From CALWOS01 sp963595735 (GTDB lineage: Bacteria > Bacillota > Clostridia > Oscillospirales > Oscillospiraceae): a stretch of DNA of 64,000 bases. Where the stretch lies: the NCBI GenBank assembly GCA_963595735.1, contig CAVBJJ010000003.1, positions 48,943 to 112,942 on the forward strand, written 5' to 3'. The translations under genes and the position numbers were made by a program. This document shows positions 34,253-42,711 of the stretch, in pieces (position 1 is the first letter of the stretch; the number at the start of each line of letters is the position of its first letter). The notes under the pieces were generated by a model. It worked only from the letters and a program-made list of their open reading frames with translations, had not been told where the DNA came from and made no database searches.

Positions 34253-34316
34253 AAGCTCCTACCTATGTGGGGGAGGGGGCGTGTGTGAGCACAGCCCCCT
34301 CTCTCGCCCAGTAGGA
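34253..34316 (+). promoter_or_regulatory. Long imperfect hairpin between reductase and UPF0280 genes
   Basis: TCCTAC near 34257 pairs with GTAGGA near 34311, and GGGGGAGGGGG with CCCCCTCTCTC inside. There is only a short T-rich stretch after it, so partial termination or mRNA stabilisation is more likely than full termination. The codon use drops to ordinary values in the next gene. Confidence 0.5.
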
Positions 34317-34365
34317 ACTTTCTTGCTATTTACGGAAAACTGACAACAAAAGGGAGCGGATAGAA

Positions 34366-35220
34366 ATGCAGCAGAAACAGGAAGAACAGAACCAGCACTG
34401 GCGTGTGCTTTCCCCTGGCAAGGTGTTGTTCAACTATGGCCCGACCACCATGGTCGTCATGGCGGATAAGGACGGCGAGCCTCTGACCGAGCTTTGCTGC
34501 GAGGCTTTTGGCGTGATCGACAGCGCCTTGACGGAGATCACGGCGTCCTTGCATTATCTGCGCAGCTATCCTGCGGAGATTCCTTTGGAGGAGCTCAGCG
34601 GTCTGCCGCGCAAAATGGTGGAAACCGTTCTGGCTGTGGACGAACCGACCCTGACGCCGATGGCGACGGTGGCCGGCACAGTGGCCGATGCGGTGGCGGA
34701 TTATCTTTTCTCCAAAGGCGCCAGCCGCGTGATGGTCAACAACGGCGGAGACATTGCGCTGCGCCTGCAGCCTGGCACCGCGGTCAAGGTGGGGCTGGTC
34801 ACGAGCCTGTCCAGCGGGCAGATGGATCGTGCGGTCACAGTTCATGCAGAGGATGGGATCGGCGGTATTGCCACCAGCGGTCTGGGCGGCAGAAGCCTGA
34901 CCCGCGGCGTGTGCCAGGGAGTCAGCGTGTTTTCTCCCAATGCGATGCTGGCGGATGCCCTGGCCACCCATATTGCCAACTGCTCGTATATTGAAGCGGA
35001 GGGCGTTTTGACAACCAAGGCCGGCAATGTGGACCCCAATTCCGATATCAAAGATCTGGACATTGTCTTTGGCGTGACGGAGTTGAGCGGAAAAGAGATC
35101 AAGCAGGCCTTTAAGCAGGTGAAAGAAGAAGCCCTGCGCCAGAAGAAAAAGGGCAATCTGGTTGCGGTTTGCGCCCGGATTCAGGATCAACTGATGGATT
35201 TCCAGATGCCGCAAGACTAA
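34366..35220 (+). CDS. UPF0280-family (ApbE-like) protein
   Basis: A 284-residue protein with the ApbE-superfamily landmarks TPMATVAGTVADAVADYLFSKG, VNNGGDIALRL and GGIATSGLGGRSLTRG. ApbE proteins attach FMN to threonine of partner proteins; UPF0280 members are a distinct branch without proven activity. Its place right after the reductase-like gene suggests flavin delivery or cofactor maturation for that enzyme. Codon use is ordinary, unlike the four genes upstream, which fits a catalytic maturation factor needed in smaller amounts. The start has GGGAGCGG eight bases upstream. Confidence 0.78.
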   Translation: MQQKQEEQNQHWRVLSPGKVLFNYGPTTMVVMADKDGEPLTELCCEAFGVIDSALTEITASLHYLRSYPAEIPLEELSGLPRKMVETVLAVDEPTLTPMATVAGTVADAVADYLFSKGASRVMVNNGGDIALRLQPGTAVKVGLVTSLSSGQMDRAVTVHAEDGIGGIATSGLGGRSLTRGVCQGVSVFSPNAMLADALATHIANCSYIEAEGVLTTKAGNVDPNSDIKDLDIVFGVTELSGKEIKQAFKQVKEEALRQKKKGNLVAVCARIQDQLMDFQMPQD

Positions 35221-35227
35221 AAAAGAG

Positions 35228-35279
35228 AAAAATGCAGCGCTCTATGGCCGGTGTTCCGGCTGCGGAGCGCTGCATTTTT
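35228..35279. terminator. Bidirectional terminator between UPF0280 and tetR
   Basis: Perfect 15-bp arms AAAAATGCAGCGCTC/GAGCGCTGCATTTTT serve both convergent genes, with A and T runs built into the stem. Confidence 0.9.
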
Positions 35280-35333
35280 GATTTTGTATCCACAATATGG
35301 GGCTTGTTGGAATCTCTTGTTCCGAAAAGGGGA

Positions 35334-35954
35334 TCAGCAGGCCTGGGTCGTATCGGCCTCCAGCTGCCAGATGCTGCCCGAATTCTGGTGGTTCTGGCGA
35401 TGGGGGTGGGGATCGGGAAGTGTGCGCATGATAAAGGTCTCAAACAGCTCGCTCAGGCGATCCACAGCGGCATTGCAGTCCTCATTCATCTGGGTCCAGA
35501 GGAACTTGAACAGGAAGCCAAAAAACGCATAGTAGCACAGATCCGTTGTATCCTGGATCTGCTTCTCTGTGAGCGCGGCGCCCCGACTCCGGTGGCGGAT
35601 GTAGTCATAAAAGAAACGGTGGCTGCACTCAAACACCAGCCCCTCCAGTCTGTCCCGGGGGAGACAGTCGGAGAAATGGGAGAGCAGCTGGGAATTGCTT
35701 TGCAGTCGGTGGAGGCAGGCCTTGAGGGGATCCTGCCAGTTGTACTGGCTGCGGGCGGCAAGAAAATACAGGTTGAGCTTGTCCCGGAACCAGCACTCCA
35801 ACAGATCGTGGATGTTGCGGAAGTGATAGTAAAATGTGTTGGGGCTGATGCCGCAGCGGGTGACCAGGGCAGAAACGGTGATTTTGTTGAAAGGCATTTT
35901 TTCCAACATATCCTGAAAAGTATTTATAATGGCTTTTCGTGTGAGCTGTGCCAT
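35334..35954 (-). CDS. TetR/AcrR-family transcription regulator
   Basis: A 206-residue regulator. The N-terminal helix-turn-helix reads AIINTFQDMLEKMPFNKITVSALVTRCGISPNTFYYHFRNIHDLLE, a clear TetR_N domain. The C-terminal ligand-binding part is helical with a hydrophobic stretch DLCYYAFFGFLFKFLW. The ATG at 35954 is preferred over a GTG at 35963, because AAAGGTGG lies just upstream of the ATG. It converges with the enamidase-type cluster. A palindrome in its own promoter recurs upstream of that cluster, suggesting self-control and control of the cluster by a pathway ligand. Confidence 0.9.
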   Translation of the reverse strand: MAQLTRKAIINTFQDMLEKMPFNKITVSALVTRCGISPNTFYYHFRNIHDLLECWFRDKLNLYFLAARSQYNWQDPLKACLHRLQSNSQLLSHFSDCLPRDRLEGLVFECSHRFFYDYIRHRSRGAALTEKQIQDTTDLCYYAFFGFLFKFLWTQMNEDCNAAVDRLSELFETFIMRTLPDPHPHRQNHQNSGSIWQLEADTTQAC

Positions 35955-36001
35955 AAAATCCACCTTTCTAGTTATAAAATTGAGAAATCAGTTTATTAAA
36001 T

Positions 36002-36037
36002 TTTCACATTGTATACAAATTTAATTTTGTACTTCAA
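36002..36037 (-). promoter_or_regulatory. tetR promoter overlapped by palindromic operator
   Basis: On the minus strand, TTGAAG (36032-36037), an 18-base spacer and TACAAT (36008-36013). The palindrome TTGTATACAA (36009-36018) covers the -10 box, the usual geometry for autorepression. The rest of 35964-36309 is AT-rich and holds no gene. Confidence 0.55.
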
Positions 36038-36204
36038 TCATACACTAAAAAAGGATATCGCAAAATTGCTCAAAAATCAAGTATATTTTTTGAACAAAAC
36101 AGAAAAAAGTTTGATGAATGTGTAAAAAAGATGTGGGATACTGCTGTAGAATGTGGCGAGAAAAACCGGAAAAGCATTGGCAAACTGGAAAATATTGTTT
36201 TTTC

Positions 36205-36233
36205 TTGTAAGTTGATTTGCGGTATGTTACAAT
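36205..36233 (+). promoter_or_regulatory. Promoter of the surface-protein gene
   Basis: TTGTAA, 17 bases, TACAAT, about 75 bases before the start at 36310, which has GGAGGT as its ribosome site. Confidence 0.6.
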
Positions 36234-36309
36234 GCCACTGTATAAGCTGCTGAGAAAAAGCGATCCTGTTTTTGAAAAAACAGTTGTCCAACACAGAAAC
36301 GGAGGTACT

Positions 36310-39267
36310 ATGATAAAGAAAAGTACGATACTACTCTTCTCTGCGCTGGCAGCCGTACTTTTGCTGGCGACCGGTGCGCTGGCGGCATCGGATGCCTGGG
36401 AAACGCCGGGGAATACGGATTTGAATATCCAGAACGGCGGAACCATGCTGCTGACAGAGGACACTTTCTATTACAGCAAGGACAGCGGCATTTTTGCGGA
36501 GACCACGGCGGGGGTCAGGCAGCTATCCACGGCCAAGGCCGGAAACCTGAACCTGCGCGGCGACCTGCTGTACTATACGCTGGAGGATGGCAGCGTACAC
36601 AGCCTTTCCCTGAAAAACGGAAAAGACAGCACGGTGTACAAGCACAGTGAGAAGATCAAGCAGCTGTATGTGATCGGCGATCAGCTGCGGTTTTTGTCCG
36701 GCGGAAGGGTCTTTGCCTATGATATGCAAACGGACACCCTCACCCAGCGGGGCAGCCTGCAGAATGTGATCAAGCTTCTGCCCACGGAGTATGGGGACAT
36801 TTGCCTGACCGGCACGGTGCTGGACTATGACCTGTACGCCGGGGAAAAGGCTGTGCTGCACCATGTGGAAAGCGCCTATACCGACTCCGGATGGCTGGTT
36901 TTGAGCCAGGAGGAAGAGGACTATCAGATCGGGCTTTCGGATCTGTTTTCCGGCAAGCTGGTGCTGCAGGAGTTTGACCTCCATGGGCAGCAGGACGCCA
37001 CAGAGCTTCTGGGCGAGCTGGCGGAGGAGGACTGCGAATACTGTAAGGAAAATGCCCAGGAGGTCAGCCTGCTGGACACGCCGGCAGCCGGCTCCGGCGG
37101 CGATGTGCCCGGTGCGGTGATTCCCACCGTCAGCCAGGGACAGAAAAACATGGTGCGCCGCGCCAGACAGCTGCTGGAGATCCAGTGGACGCCGCTGATC
37201 GACCGCTACCAGTGGGGCTATCGCGGCACCTTCACCGCAGGCAACACCATTAGCGGCCTGCCCTATGGCCAGCCGGTGAACAACGGCGGCTATGTGGGCT
37301 ATAATGTCAGCCTGGAAAAATTCGCCGCGGCCGTGGCGGACAGCACCAGCGTGTTTTATACCACCTATTCTACTTACAACAAAATCGCCCCGGCGTATTC
37401 CACGGATTGCAGCGGCTTTGTCTCCTATGCCTGGCAGCTGAAAAACCGCACTACGACCTATGGCTGGGCCAATGTGGCCACCAAGGTCAGCGACCAGAGC
37501 GTTTACAGCGTGCAGGTGGGCGACGCCCTCAACCACACCACCAGCCATATCGTCATGGTCTCGGATGTGAAGTATGACAGCGAGGGCAACCTCATCCAGG
37601 TGACGATCGTGGAGGAAACCCCCGTTAAGACCAAGACCACGGTATATGGACAGGGCGGAGCCTATGACCTGAGCCGCATCCAGAGCTATTATCTTAGCGG
37701 CGGCTATGCCATTTACCGCCTGGCCACCCGGGACAGCGTGACCTATACCCACAGCTGCGCCGTGCCGCTGGATGGGGAAAAGTGTGAAAACTGCCTGGAC
37801 GCCGCGCCTATTTGCAAGGTGACCTCGGGCTATGGTACAAAGAGCCTGACCCTTTCCGCGCCCGGCGGCGGTACCATCTATTACACCACCGATGGCAGCA
37901 CGCCGACCACCAGCAGCCAGAAATATACCGGCGCGCTGACCTTTTCTCAGGGGACGACGGTCAAGGCCATTGCCGTCAGCGGGAACTATAACAAGCACCG
38001 CACCATGACCTACAAGGTGACGATCCCGCCGGTGGCAACGCCCACAGGCAGCGTGACCAGTGGGCTGAGCTCCGGCAATACAGTGGCCTCCGGGGCAAAG
38101 ATCACCCTGAGCACCACAACCAGCGGGGCGGCGCTGTACTATACCATCGACGGCAGCACGCCGACCACCAGCAGCACCAAGTATGTTTCCCCCATCACCA
38201 TTACCAAGGACACGACCATCAAGGTCATTGGCGTAGCCTATGGCTGCACGCCCAGCTCTGTGGCAACGCTGACCTATAAGCTGGGACAGAGCTATACCAT
38301 CACCGCCAGCGCCGGGACCGGCGGCAGCATTTCGCCCAGCGGCAGCAAGCAGCTGTTCCAGGGCGGCAGCCAGAGCTATACCATCACTGCCGGCAGCGGA
38401 TACCAGATCGCAGATGTCAAGGTGGATGGCAAAAGCGTGGGCGCGGTAAGCAGTTACAGCTTTACCGGCCTGAGCGGCAACCACACCATCGCCGCCAGCT
38501 TCAAGGTCAAGTCTGTCAGCCTGCCCTTTACCGATGTCACAAGCAGTCAGTGGTTTTACAGCGCGGTGAACTATGTGTATGGCAGCAACCTGTTCAAGGG
38601 TGTGAGCGATACCAGCTTTGCCCCGAACATCTCCATGAGCCGCGGTATGTTCATCACGGCGCTGGGACGCATGGCAGGGGAGGAGGAATTCTCCGGCAAT
38701 ATCGGCATCGTCACCGGGAACGAGGTGCGGCTGCGCAGCGCGGCCAGCACCAGCAGTACCATCGTTGCCACCAAAAACAAGCACGATATCTGCCTGGTTC
38801 TGGGCAGCACCCAGTCCGGCGGCTACACTTGGTATAAGGTGCAAAGCCAGTCCAAAACCGGCTATATCCGGGGGGACTACTTCAAGGCCTATACCGGCGG
38901 GCAGAGCGACTTGGGACAGAACAAATACTATAATGGCTATGCCCAGTGGGCCTATCTCACGGGGATTTTGAACGGCGCCACCGCCGACAGCTTTGGCGGT
39001 GACAACGCCATCTCCCGGGAGAATATGGCGCTGATCCTGTATAATTACAGCAACAAATACGGTCTGACGCTGCCCAGCACCACCGCAAAGGCCAGCTTCA
39101 GTGATGACAGCCGCATCAGCTCCGATGCCAAGCGCACGGCGGTCTATGCCCTGCAGCAGGCCGGCGTCATCAGCGGCATGGGAGATGGCAGCTATTCGCC
39201 TCTGGGCGCCGCTACCCGCGCCCAGGTAGCCCAGATATTCATGAATTTCAAAAACGCAGTCAAATAG
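36310..39267 (+). CDS. Secreted SLH-domain protein with NlpC/P60-like peptidase, CHB_HEX and SH3b domains
   Basis: A 985-residue exported protein. The signal peptide is KKSTILLFSALAAVLLLATGALAAS. A propeller-like N-terminal region follows, then an NlpC/P60-like cysteine peptidase domain with C367 in YSTDCSGFVSYAW and H413 in TTSHIVMV. Two chitobiase-C-like repeats (IYYTTDGSTPTTSS near 522, LYYTIDGSTPTTSS near 610) and an InlB-like B repeat (about 660-735) come next. The first SLH motif (LPFTDVTSSQWFYSAVNYVYG, about 737) is separated from two later SLH motifs by an inserted SH3b domain (about 800-860). It should anchor to wall polysaccharide and cut or remodel peptidoglycan. Confidence 0.85.
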   Translation: MIKKSTILLFSALAAVLLLATGALAASDAWETPGNTDLNIQNGGTMLLTEDTFYYSKDSGIFAETTAGVRQLSTAKAGNLNLRGDLLYYTLEDGSVHSLSLKNGKDSTVYKHSEKIKQLYVIGDQLRFLSGGRVFAYDMQTDTLTQRGSLQNVIKLLPTEYGDICLTGTVLDYDLYAGEKAVLHHVESAYTDSGWLVLSQEEEDYQIGLSDLFSGKLVLQEFDLHGQQDATELLGELAEEDCEYCKENAQEVSLLDTPAAGSGGDVPGAVIPTVSQGQKNMVRRARQLLEIQWTPLIDRYQWGYRGTFTAGNTISGLPYGQPVNNGGYVGYNVSLEKFAAAVADSTSVFYTTYSTYNKIAPAYSTDCSGFVSYAWQLKNRTTTYGWANVATKVSDQSVYSVQVGDALNHTTSHIVMVSDVKYDSEGNLIQVTIVEETPVKTKTTVYGQGGAYDLSRIQSYYLSGGYAIYRLATRDSVTYTHSCAVPLDGEKCENCLDAAPICKVTSGYGTKSLTLSAPGGGTIYYTTDGSTPTTSSQKYTGALTFSQGTTVKAIAVSGNYNKHRTMTYKVTIPPVATPTGSVTSGLSSGNTVASGAKITLSTTTSGAALYYTIDGSTPTTSSTKYVSPITITKDTTIKVIGVAYGCTPSSVATLTYKLGQSYTITASAGTGGSISPSGSKQLFQGGSQSYTITAGSGYQIADVKVDGKSVGAVSSYSFTGLSGNHTIAASFKVKSVSLPFTDVTSSQWFYSAVNYVYGSNLFKGVSDTSFAPNISMSRGMFITALGRMAGEEEFSGNIGIVTGNEVRLRSAASTSSTIVATKNKHDICLVLGSTQSGGYTWYKVQSQSKTGYIRGDYFKAYTGGQSDLGQNKYYNGYAQWAYLTGILNGATADSFGGDNAISRENMALILYNYSNKYGLTLPSTTAKASFSDDSRISSDAKRTAVYALQQAGVISGMGDGSYSPLGAATRAQVAQIFMNFKNAVK

Positions 39268-39275
39268 AAAATCTC

Positions 39276-39315
39276 AGCAAATTCCCCTGTCTGGAGACAG
39301 GGGAATTTGCTTTTT
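39276..39315 (+). terminator. Intrinsic terminator of the surface-protein gene
   Basis: Perfect 15-bp stem AGCAAATTCCCCTGT/ACAGGGGAATTTGCT, loop CTGGAG, then a T-run. Confidence 0.92.
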
Positions 39316-39437
39316 CAAAAAAATTTAAAAGTTTGCAAAAATTATATATCTTTTCAGGCAAGATGTGGTAAAATAGACAGAAGCTGAATTTCGGAAGCCA
39401 GCCCACGGGACAAATCATTTTCAGGAGACGGAAATCG

Positions 39438-41912
39438 ATGCTGCATGAACTCCAAAAACTGAAAAACAAATTTGGGAAATGTCCAGAAACGGATCCCCAG
39501 GCAGCCCAGATGAAACGCAAGCCGGTTCCGGTGGTCTGTGCCGATCCGGAAACCGGACTGAACGCAGCCCAGGTGCGGGAGCGCACCCAGGCCGGCTATG
39601 TCAACACCCCGGTGGAACCGCCCAGCAAAACGGTAAAGCAGATCGTCATGGGCAATGTGTTCACCTATTTCAACATGGTGTTCTTCATTCTGGCGGGACT
39701 GATCATCGCCGTGCGCAGCTGGTATAACTTGACCTTTATGCCGGTCATCGCGGCAAACATTGCCATTGGTATTATCCAGGAGCTTCGCAGCAAGCAGACG
39801 CTGGATAAATTAAACATCATAAATAGCGCCAAAGCCCTTGTAATACGGGACGGCAAACGCCGCACCGTACCCATCGACACGCTGGTGCGGGACGATATCG
39901 TCATGTTCTGCGCCGGCCACCAGATCTATGCCGACGCCGTGGTGGTGGATGGCGAGTGCCACACCAACGAAGCCCTTATCACCGGCGAAGCGGACGAGAT
40001 CAAAAAGGAAGTGGGCGCGGAGCTGAAAAGCGGCAGCTTTGTGGTGGCGGGCGTGGTCAAGGCGCGCCTGACCGCCGTGGGCGCGGACTCCTATGTCTCC
40101 CGCCTGACGCTGGAGGCCAAAAAAGCCAAGGAGCCGCAGCAGTCGGAAATGATGCGCTCCCTGACCGCGCTGGTCAAGTGGATCGGCATTTTGCTGATCC
40201 CCCTGGGCATTGCCCTGTGCGTCAAGGAAGTGCTCTGGCTGGATCGCAGCTTCCAGGACGGCGTGGTGTCCACCGTGGCCGCGCTGGTGGGCATGATCCC
40301 GGAGGGACTGTACCTGCTGACCAGTCTGGCGCTGGTGGCGGGCATTCTGCGCCTTGCCCAGCGGAAAACGCTGGTGCACGATATGAGCTGCATCGAGACG
40401 CTGGCGCGGGTAGACACCCTGTGCGTGGACAAAACCGGCACCATTACGGAAAACAAAATGATCGTGGAGGATGTCGCCCTGCTGTGTCCGGAGCGCTTTG
40501 CCGAAAGCGACATCCGCATGGTCATGGCGGACTATGTGTTCGCTCAGCAGGACGATAACGACACTATGGCGGCGCTGCGCCGGTATTTTTCCGGAGAGGT
40601 GCACCAGCACGCTGCCAAGATTCTGCCCTTTAGCTCCGCGCGGAAATATGGCGGCGTGAGCTTTGACAAGGATGAGACCTATCTTCTGGGCGCACCGGAA
40701 ATGATTTTGGGCGACGATATCGACGAATACGCCGAGCAGATCGACTATTACTCTTCCAAGGGCTGCCGGGTGCTGCTGTTGGCGTTGTATGACGGCAATC
40801 TGGACGATGAGGATCTGACCGGGGAGATCATGCCCCTGGCCTTGATTTTGCTGGCCAACAAGATCCGCAAAGAGGCACCGGCCACCTTCCGTTTCTTTGC
40901 CAAGCAGGGGGTCACGGTTCGGGTCATCTCCGGCGATAATGCGCTCACCGTTTCTGAGGTGGCAAAGCGCGCCGGAATTCAGAATGCCGACAAATTCGTG
41001 GATGCCCGCACGCTGGATACCGATGAAAAGCTCCGGCAGGCGGCCAATGCCTATGTCGTGTTCGGACGGGTCACGCCGGATCAAAAGCGCAAGCTGGTGC
41101 GCGCCATGCACGATGCGGGACACACCGTTGCCATGACCGGCGACGGCGTCAACGATGTGTTGGCGCTGAAGGAGGCGGATTGCTCCGTCGCCATGGCTTC
41201 CGGCAGCGAGGTAGCCTGTCAGGTCAGCCACATTGTGCTGATGGACTCCAACTTTTCCTCCATGCCCAATGTGGTCATGGAGGGGCGGCGGGTCATCAAT
41301 AATATCGAACGCAGCGCCAGTCTGTTCCTGGTCAAGAATATTTTCTCATTCTGCCTGGCCATCCTCTCCCTGATCTTCACCTGGCAGTATCCCTTTACCC
41401 CCAGTCAGCTGTCCCTGGTCAGTACGGTCACGATCGGTATTCCCTCCTTTGTGCTGGCCATGGAGCCGAACAACAGCCGCATCAAGGGCAGATTCCTGCG
41501 CAATGTCATTTCCAAGGCGTTGCCGGCGGCCATCACCGATTTGATTTTGATACTGGGTGTTATCCTGTTCAACGAGGCCTTTGGCTTCCCGGAGGGCATG
41601 ATGAGCACCATTGCCACGGTAGTGGTGTCGGTGGTGGGCTTCTGCATGGTACACAGCCTGTGCCAGCCCTACACGCCGCTGCGAAAGCTGTTGATGGGAT
41701 TTTTGATCATCATGTATCTGTTCTGCGTGGTGGTGCTGCACCAGCTGTTTACCCTTACGGGACTGGACTTTGCCTGTGTGCTGGTCATGCTGGTGTTCAG
41801 CTTCCTGGCGCAGCCCCTGCTGCAGGTCTGCACGGTGTTTCAGGAACGCTTTGGCGCCTGGATCAGCCGGCAGGCATGGATTCGAAAGCTGCACAAGCGC
41901 ATCCACACCTGA
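39438..41912 (+). CDS. Cation-transporting P-type ATPase (CtpE-like)
   Basis: An 824-residue P-type ATPase. The actuator loop is ALITGEADEI, the phosphorylation site is CVDKTGTITENKM, and the hinge is MTGDGVNDVLALKEAD; about ten membrane helices are visible, with MIPEGLYLLTS in helix 4. The PEGL motif in place of a CPx motif rules out a heavy-metal P1B pump, and TGEA in place of TGES with PEGL is characteristic of the CtpE group, linked to calcium uptake. The ion is inferred. It is a single-gene unit between two terminators. Confidence 0.85.
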   Translation: MLHELQKLKNKFGKCPETDPQAAQMKRKPVPVVCADPETGLNAAQVRERTQAGYVNTPVEPPSKTVKQIVMGNVFTYFNMVFFILAGLIIAVRSWYNLTFMPVIAANIAIGIIQELRSKQTLDKLNIINSAKALVIRDGKRRTVPIDTLVRDDIVMFCAGHQIYADAVVVDGECHTNEALITGEADEIKKEVGAELKSGSFVVAGVVKARLTAVGADSYVSRLTLEAKKAKEPQQSEMMRSLTALVKWIGILLIPLGIALCVKEVLWLDRSFQDGVVSTVAALVGMIPEGLYLLTSLALVAGILRLAQRKTLVHDMSCIETLARVDTLCVDKTGTITENKMIVEDVALLCPERFAESDIRMVMADYVFAQQDDNDTMAALRRYFSGEVHQHAAKILPFSSARKYGGVSFDKDETYLLGAPEMILGDDIDEYAEQIDYYSSKGCRVLLLALYDGNLDDEDLTGEIMPLALILLANKIRKEAPATFRFFAKQGVTVRVISGDNALTVSEVAKRAGIQNADKFVDARTLDTDEKLRQAANAYVVFGRVTPDQKRKLVRAMHDAGHTVAMTGDGVNDVLALKEADCSVAMASGSEVACQVSHIVLMDSNFSSMPNVVMEGRRVINNIERSASLFLVKNIFSFCLAILSLIFTWQYPFTPSQLSLVSTVTIGIPSFVLAMEPNNSRIKGRFLRNVISKALPAAITDLILILGVILFNEAFGFPEGMMSTIATVVVSVVGFCMVHSLCQPYTPLRKLLMGFLIIMYLFCVVVLHQLFTLTGLDFACVLVMLVFSFLAQPLLQVCTVFQERFGAWISRQAWIRKLHKRIHT

Positions 41913-41932
41913 TTCCCAACGCACTTATCCAG

Positions 41933-41966
41933 ACTCCCATGTCCGACAGCGGGCATGGGAGTTTTT
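41933..41966 (+). terminator. Intrinsic terminator of the ATPase gene
   Basis: Stem ACTCCCATG/CATGGGAGT followed by five T. Confidence 0.88.
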
Positions 41967-41979
41967 GCGTAGAGGTAGA

Positions 41980-42025
41980 AAAAGACCATCGGGACACACT
42001 GTGAGGTGCGAGCCGATGGTCTTTT
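41980..42025. terminator. Bidirectional terminator, mainly for the minus-strand zinc-ribbon gene
   Basis: Arms AAAAGACCATCGG/CCGATGGTCTTTT enclose 20 bases; A/T runs at both ends let it work in both directions. Confidence 0.8.
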
Positions 42026-42045
42026 GTGTTTTGCATTGTTGAAAA

Positions 42046-42450
42046 TCAGGTTTTCCGCTCAAAGGCGTTGCCGCATTTCCGGCAGACGATGCGGACGCGG
42101 CCTTTTCCCTTTGGCACCCGCAGAACGGTGTGACAGGCGGGACAGCGGAAAAAGCAGTATTCCCGCCGCTGCCGCCACATATCTCGCATGCCGGACAGGC
42201 GGTTTTGGATTTTCCAGCGCAGCTGCAGGAAGCGGGTGTTTTCCGCCTGGCGCTTGTAAACATCCCGGGAGAACGCCCGGAAGTACACATAGGCGACCAA
42301 CAAAATGCTCAAAAACCACAACACGCTGGACACCCGCGGGCTGGAAAACAGGAGATTGACCACCAGCAGAATACAGGCGATCAGAATGCAGAAACGAGAC
42401 AATTGGTCAAAACCGTTTCTGCCGGCAAGCCAGCGACGAAAACGGTGCAT
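42046..42450 (-). CDS. Small membrane protein with C-terminal zinc ribbon
   Basis: A 134-residue protein. Two hydrophobic helices (LSRFCILIACILLVVNLLF and VLWFLSILLVAYVYFRAF) are followed by a basic helical linker and a zinc ribbon with two cysteine pairs, FRCPACHTVLRVPKGKGRVRIVCRKCGNAFE. This shape is common in Clostridia; the function is unknown. The ATG at 42450 has AAAGGAG nine bases upstream, better than a TTG at 42459 that abuts the site. It is a single-gene unit. Confidence 0.7.
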   Translation of the reverse strand: MHRFRRWLAGRNGFDQLSRFCILIACILLVVNLLFSSPRVSSVLWFLSILLVAYVYFRAFSRDVYKRQAENTRFLQLRWKIQNRLSGMRDMWRQRREYCFFRCPACHTVLRVPKGKGRVRIVCRKCGNAFERKT

Positions 42451-42500
42451 GGGGGTCAACTCCTTTCAGGGTTTACCTTGAATTTACAGACTACACTTAT

Positions 42501-42528
42501 ATTATAGAGCCTGTTTGCGGATTTGCAA
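42501..42528 (-). promoter_or_regulatory. Promoter of the zinc-ribbon membrane protein gene
   Basis: On the minus strand TTGCAA (42523-42528), a 16-base spacer and a perfect TATAAT (42501-42506). Confidence 0.65.
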
Positions 42529-42632
42529 TCCCTTTTTGCCAGTAGTAATACAAAGTTTACAATTTGGTTGCAAAATTGCCACGATTTGCCCCGGAAAAAG
42601 CGAAAAAGCGGCCGCTCCGTACCAAAGATAGG

Positions 42633-42668
42633 AAAAGCCCCCGGACAAAACAAGCAGTTGTCCGGGGG
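42633..42668 (-). terminator. Terminator of the proline operon
   Basis: Perfect 11-bp stem CCCCCGGACAA/TTGTCCGGGGG, followed on the minus strand by CTTTTCC, about 45 bases past the proA stop. Confidence 0.75.
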
Positions 42669-42711
42669 AGGGGGAGTGGGAGGAGAAAAATCTCCTCCGA
42701 TGATTTTCGGC

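Noticed and set aside
28923..35220. Complete nicotinate fermentation operon
   Set aside because: Nicotinate dehydrogenase subunits and the later mutase, isomerase, dehydratase and lyase genes are absent from the window.
36523..38844. A 773-codon open frame on the minus strand opposite the surface-protein gene
   Set aside because: The plus strand has a signal peptide, peptidase and SLH motifs; the antisense frame shows none and follows from high GC and codon bias.
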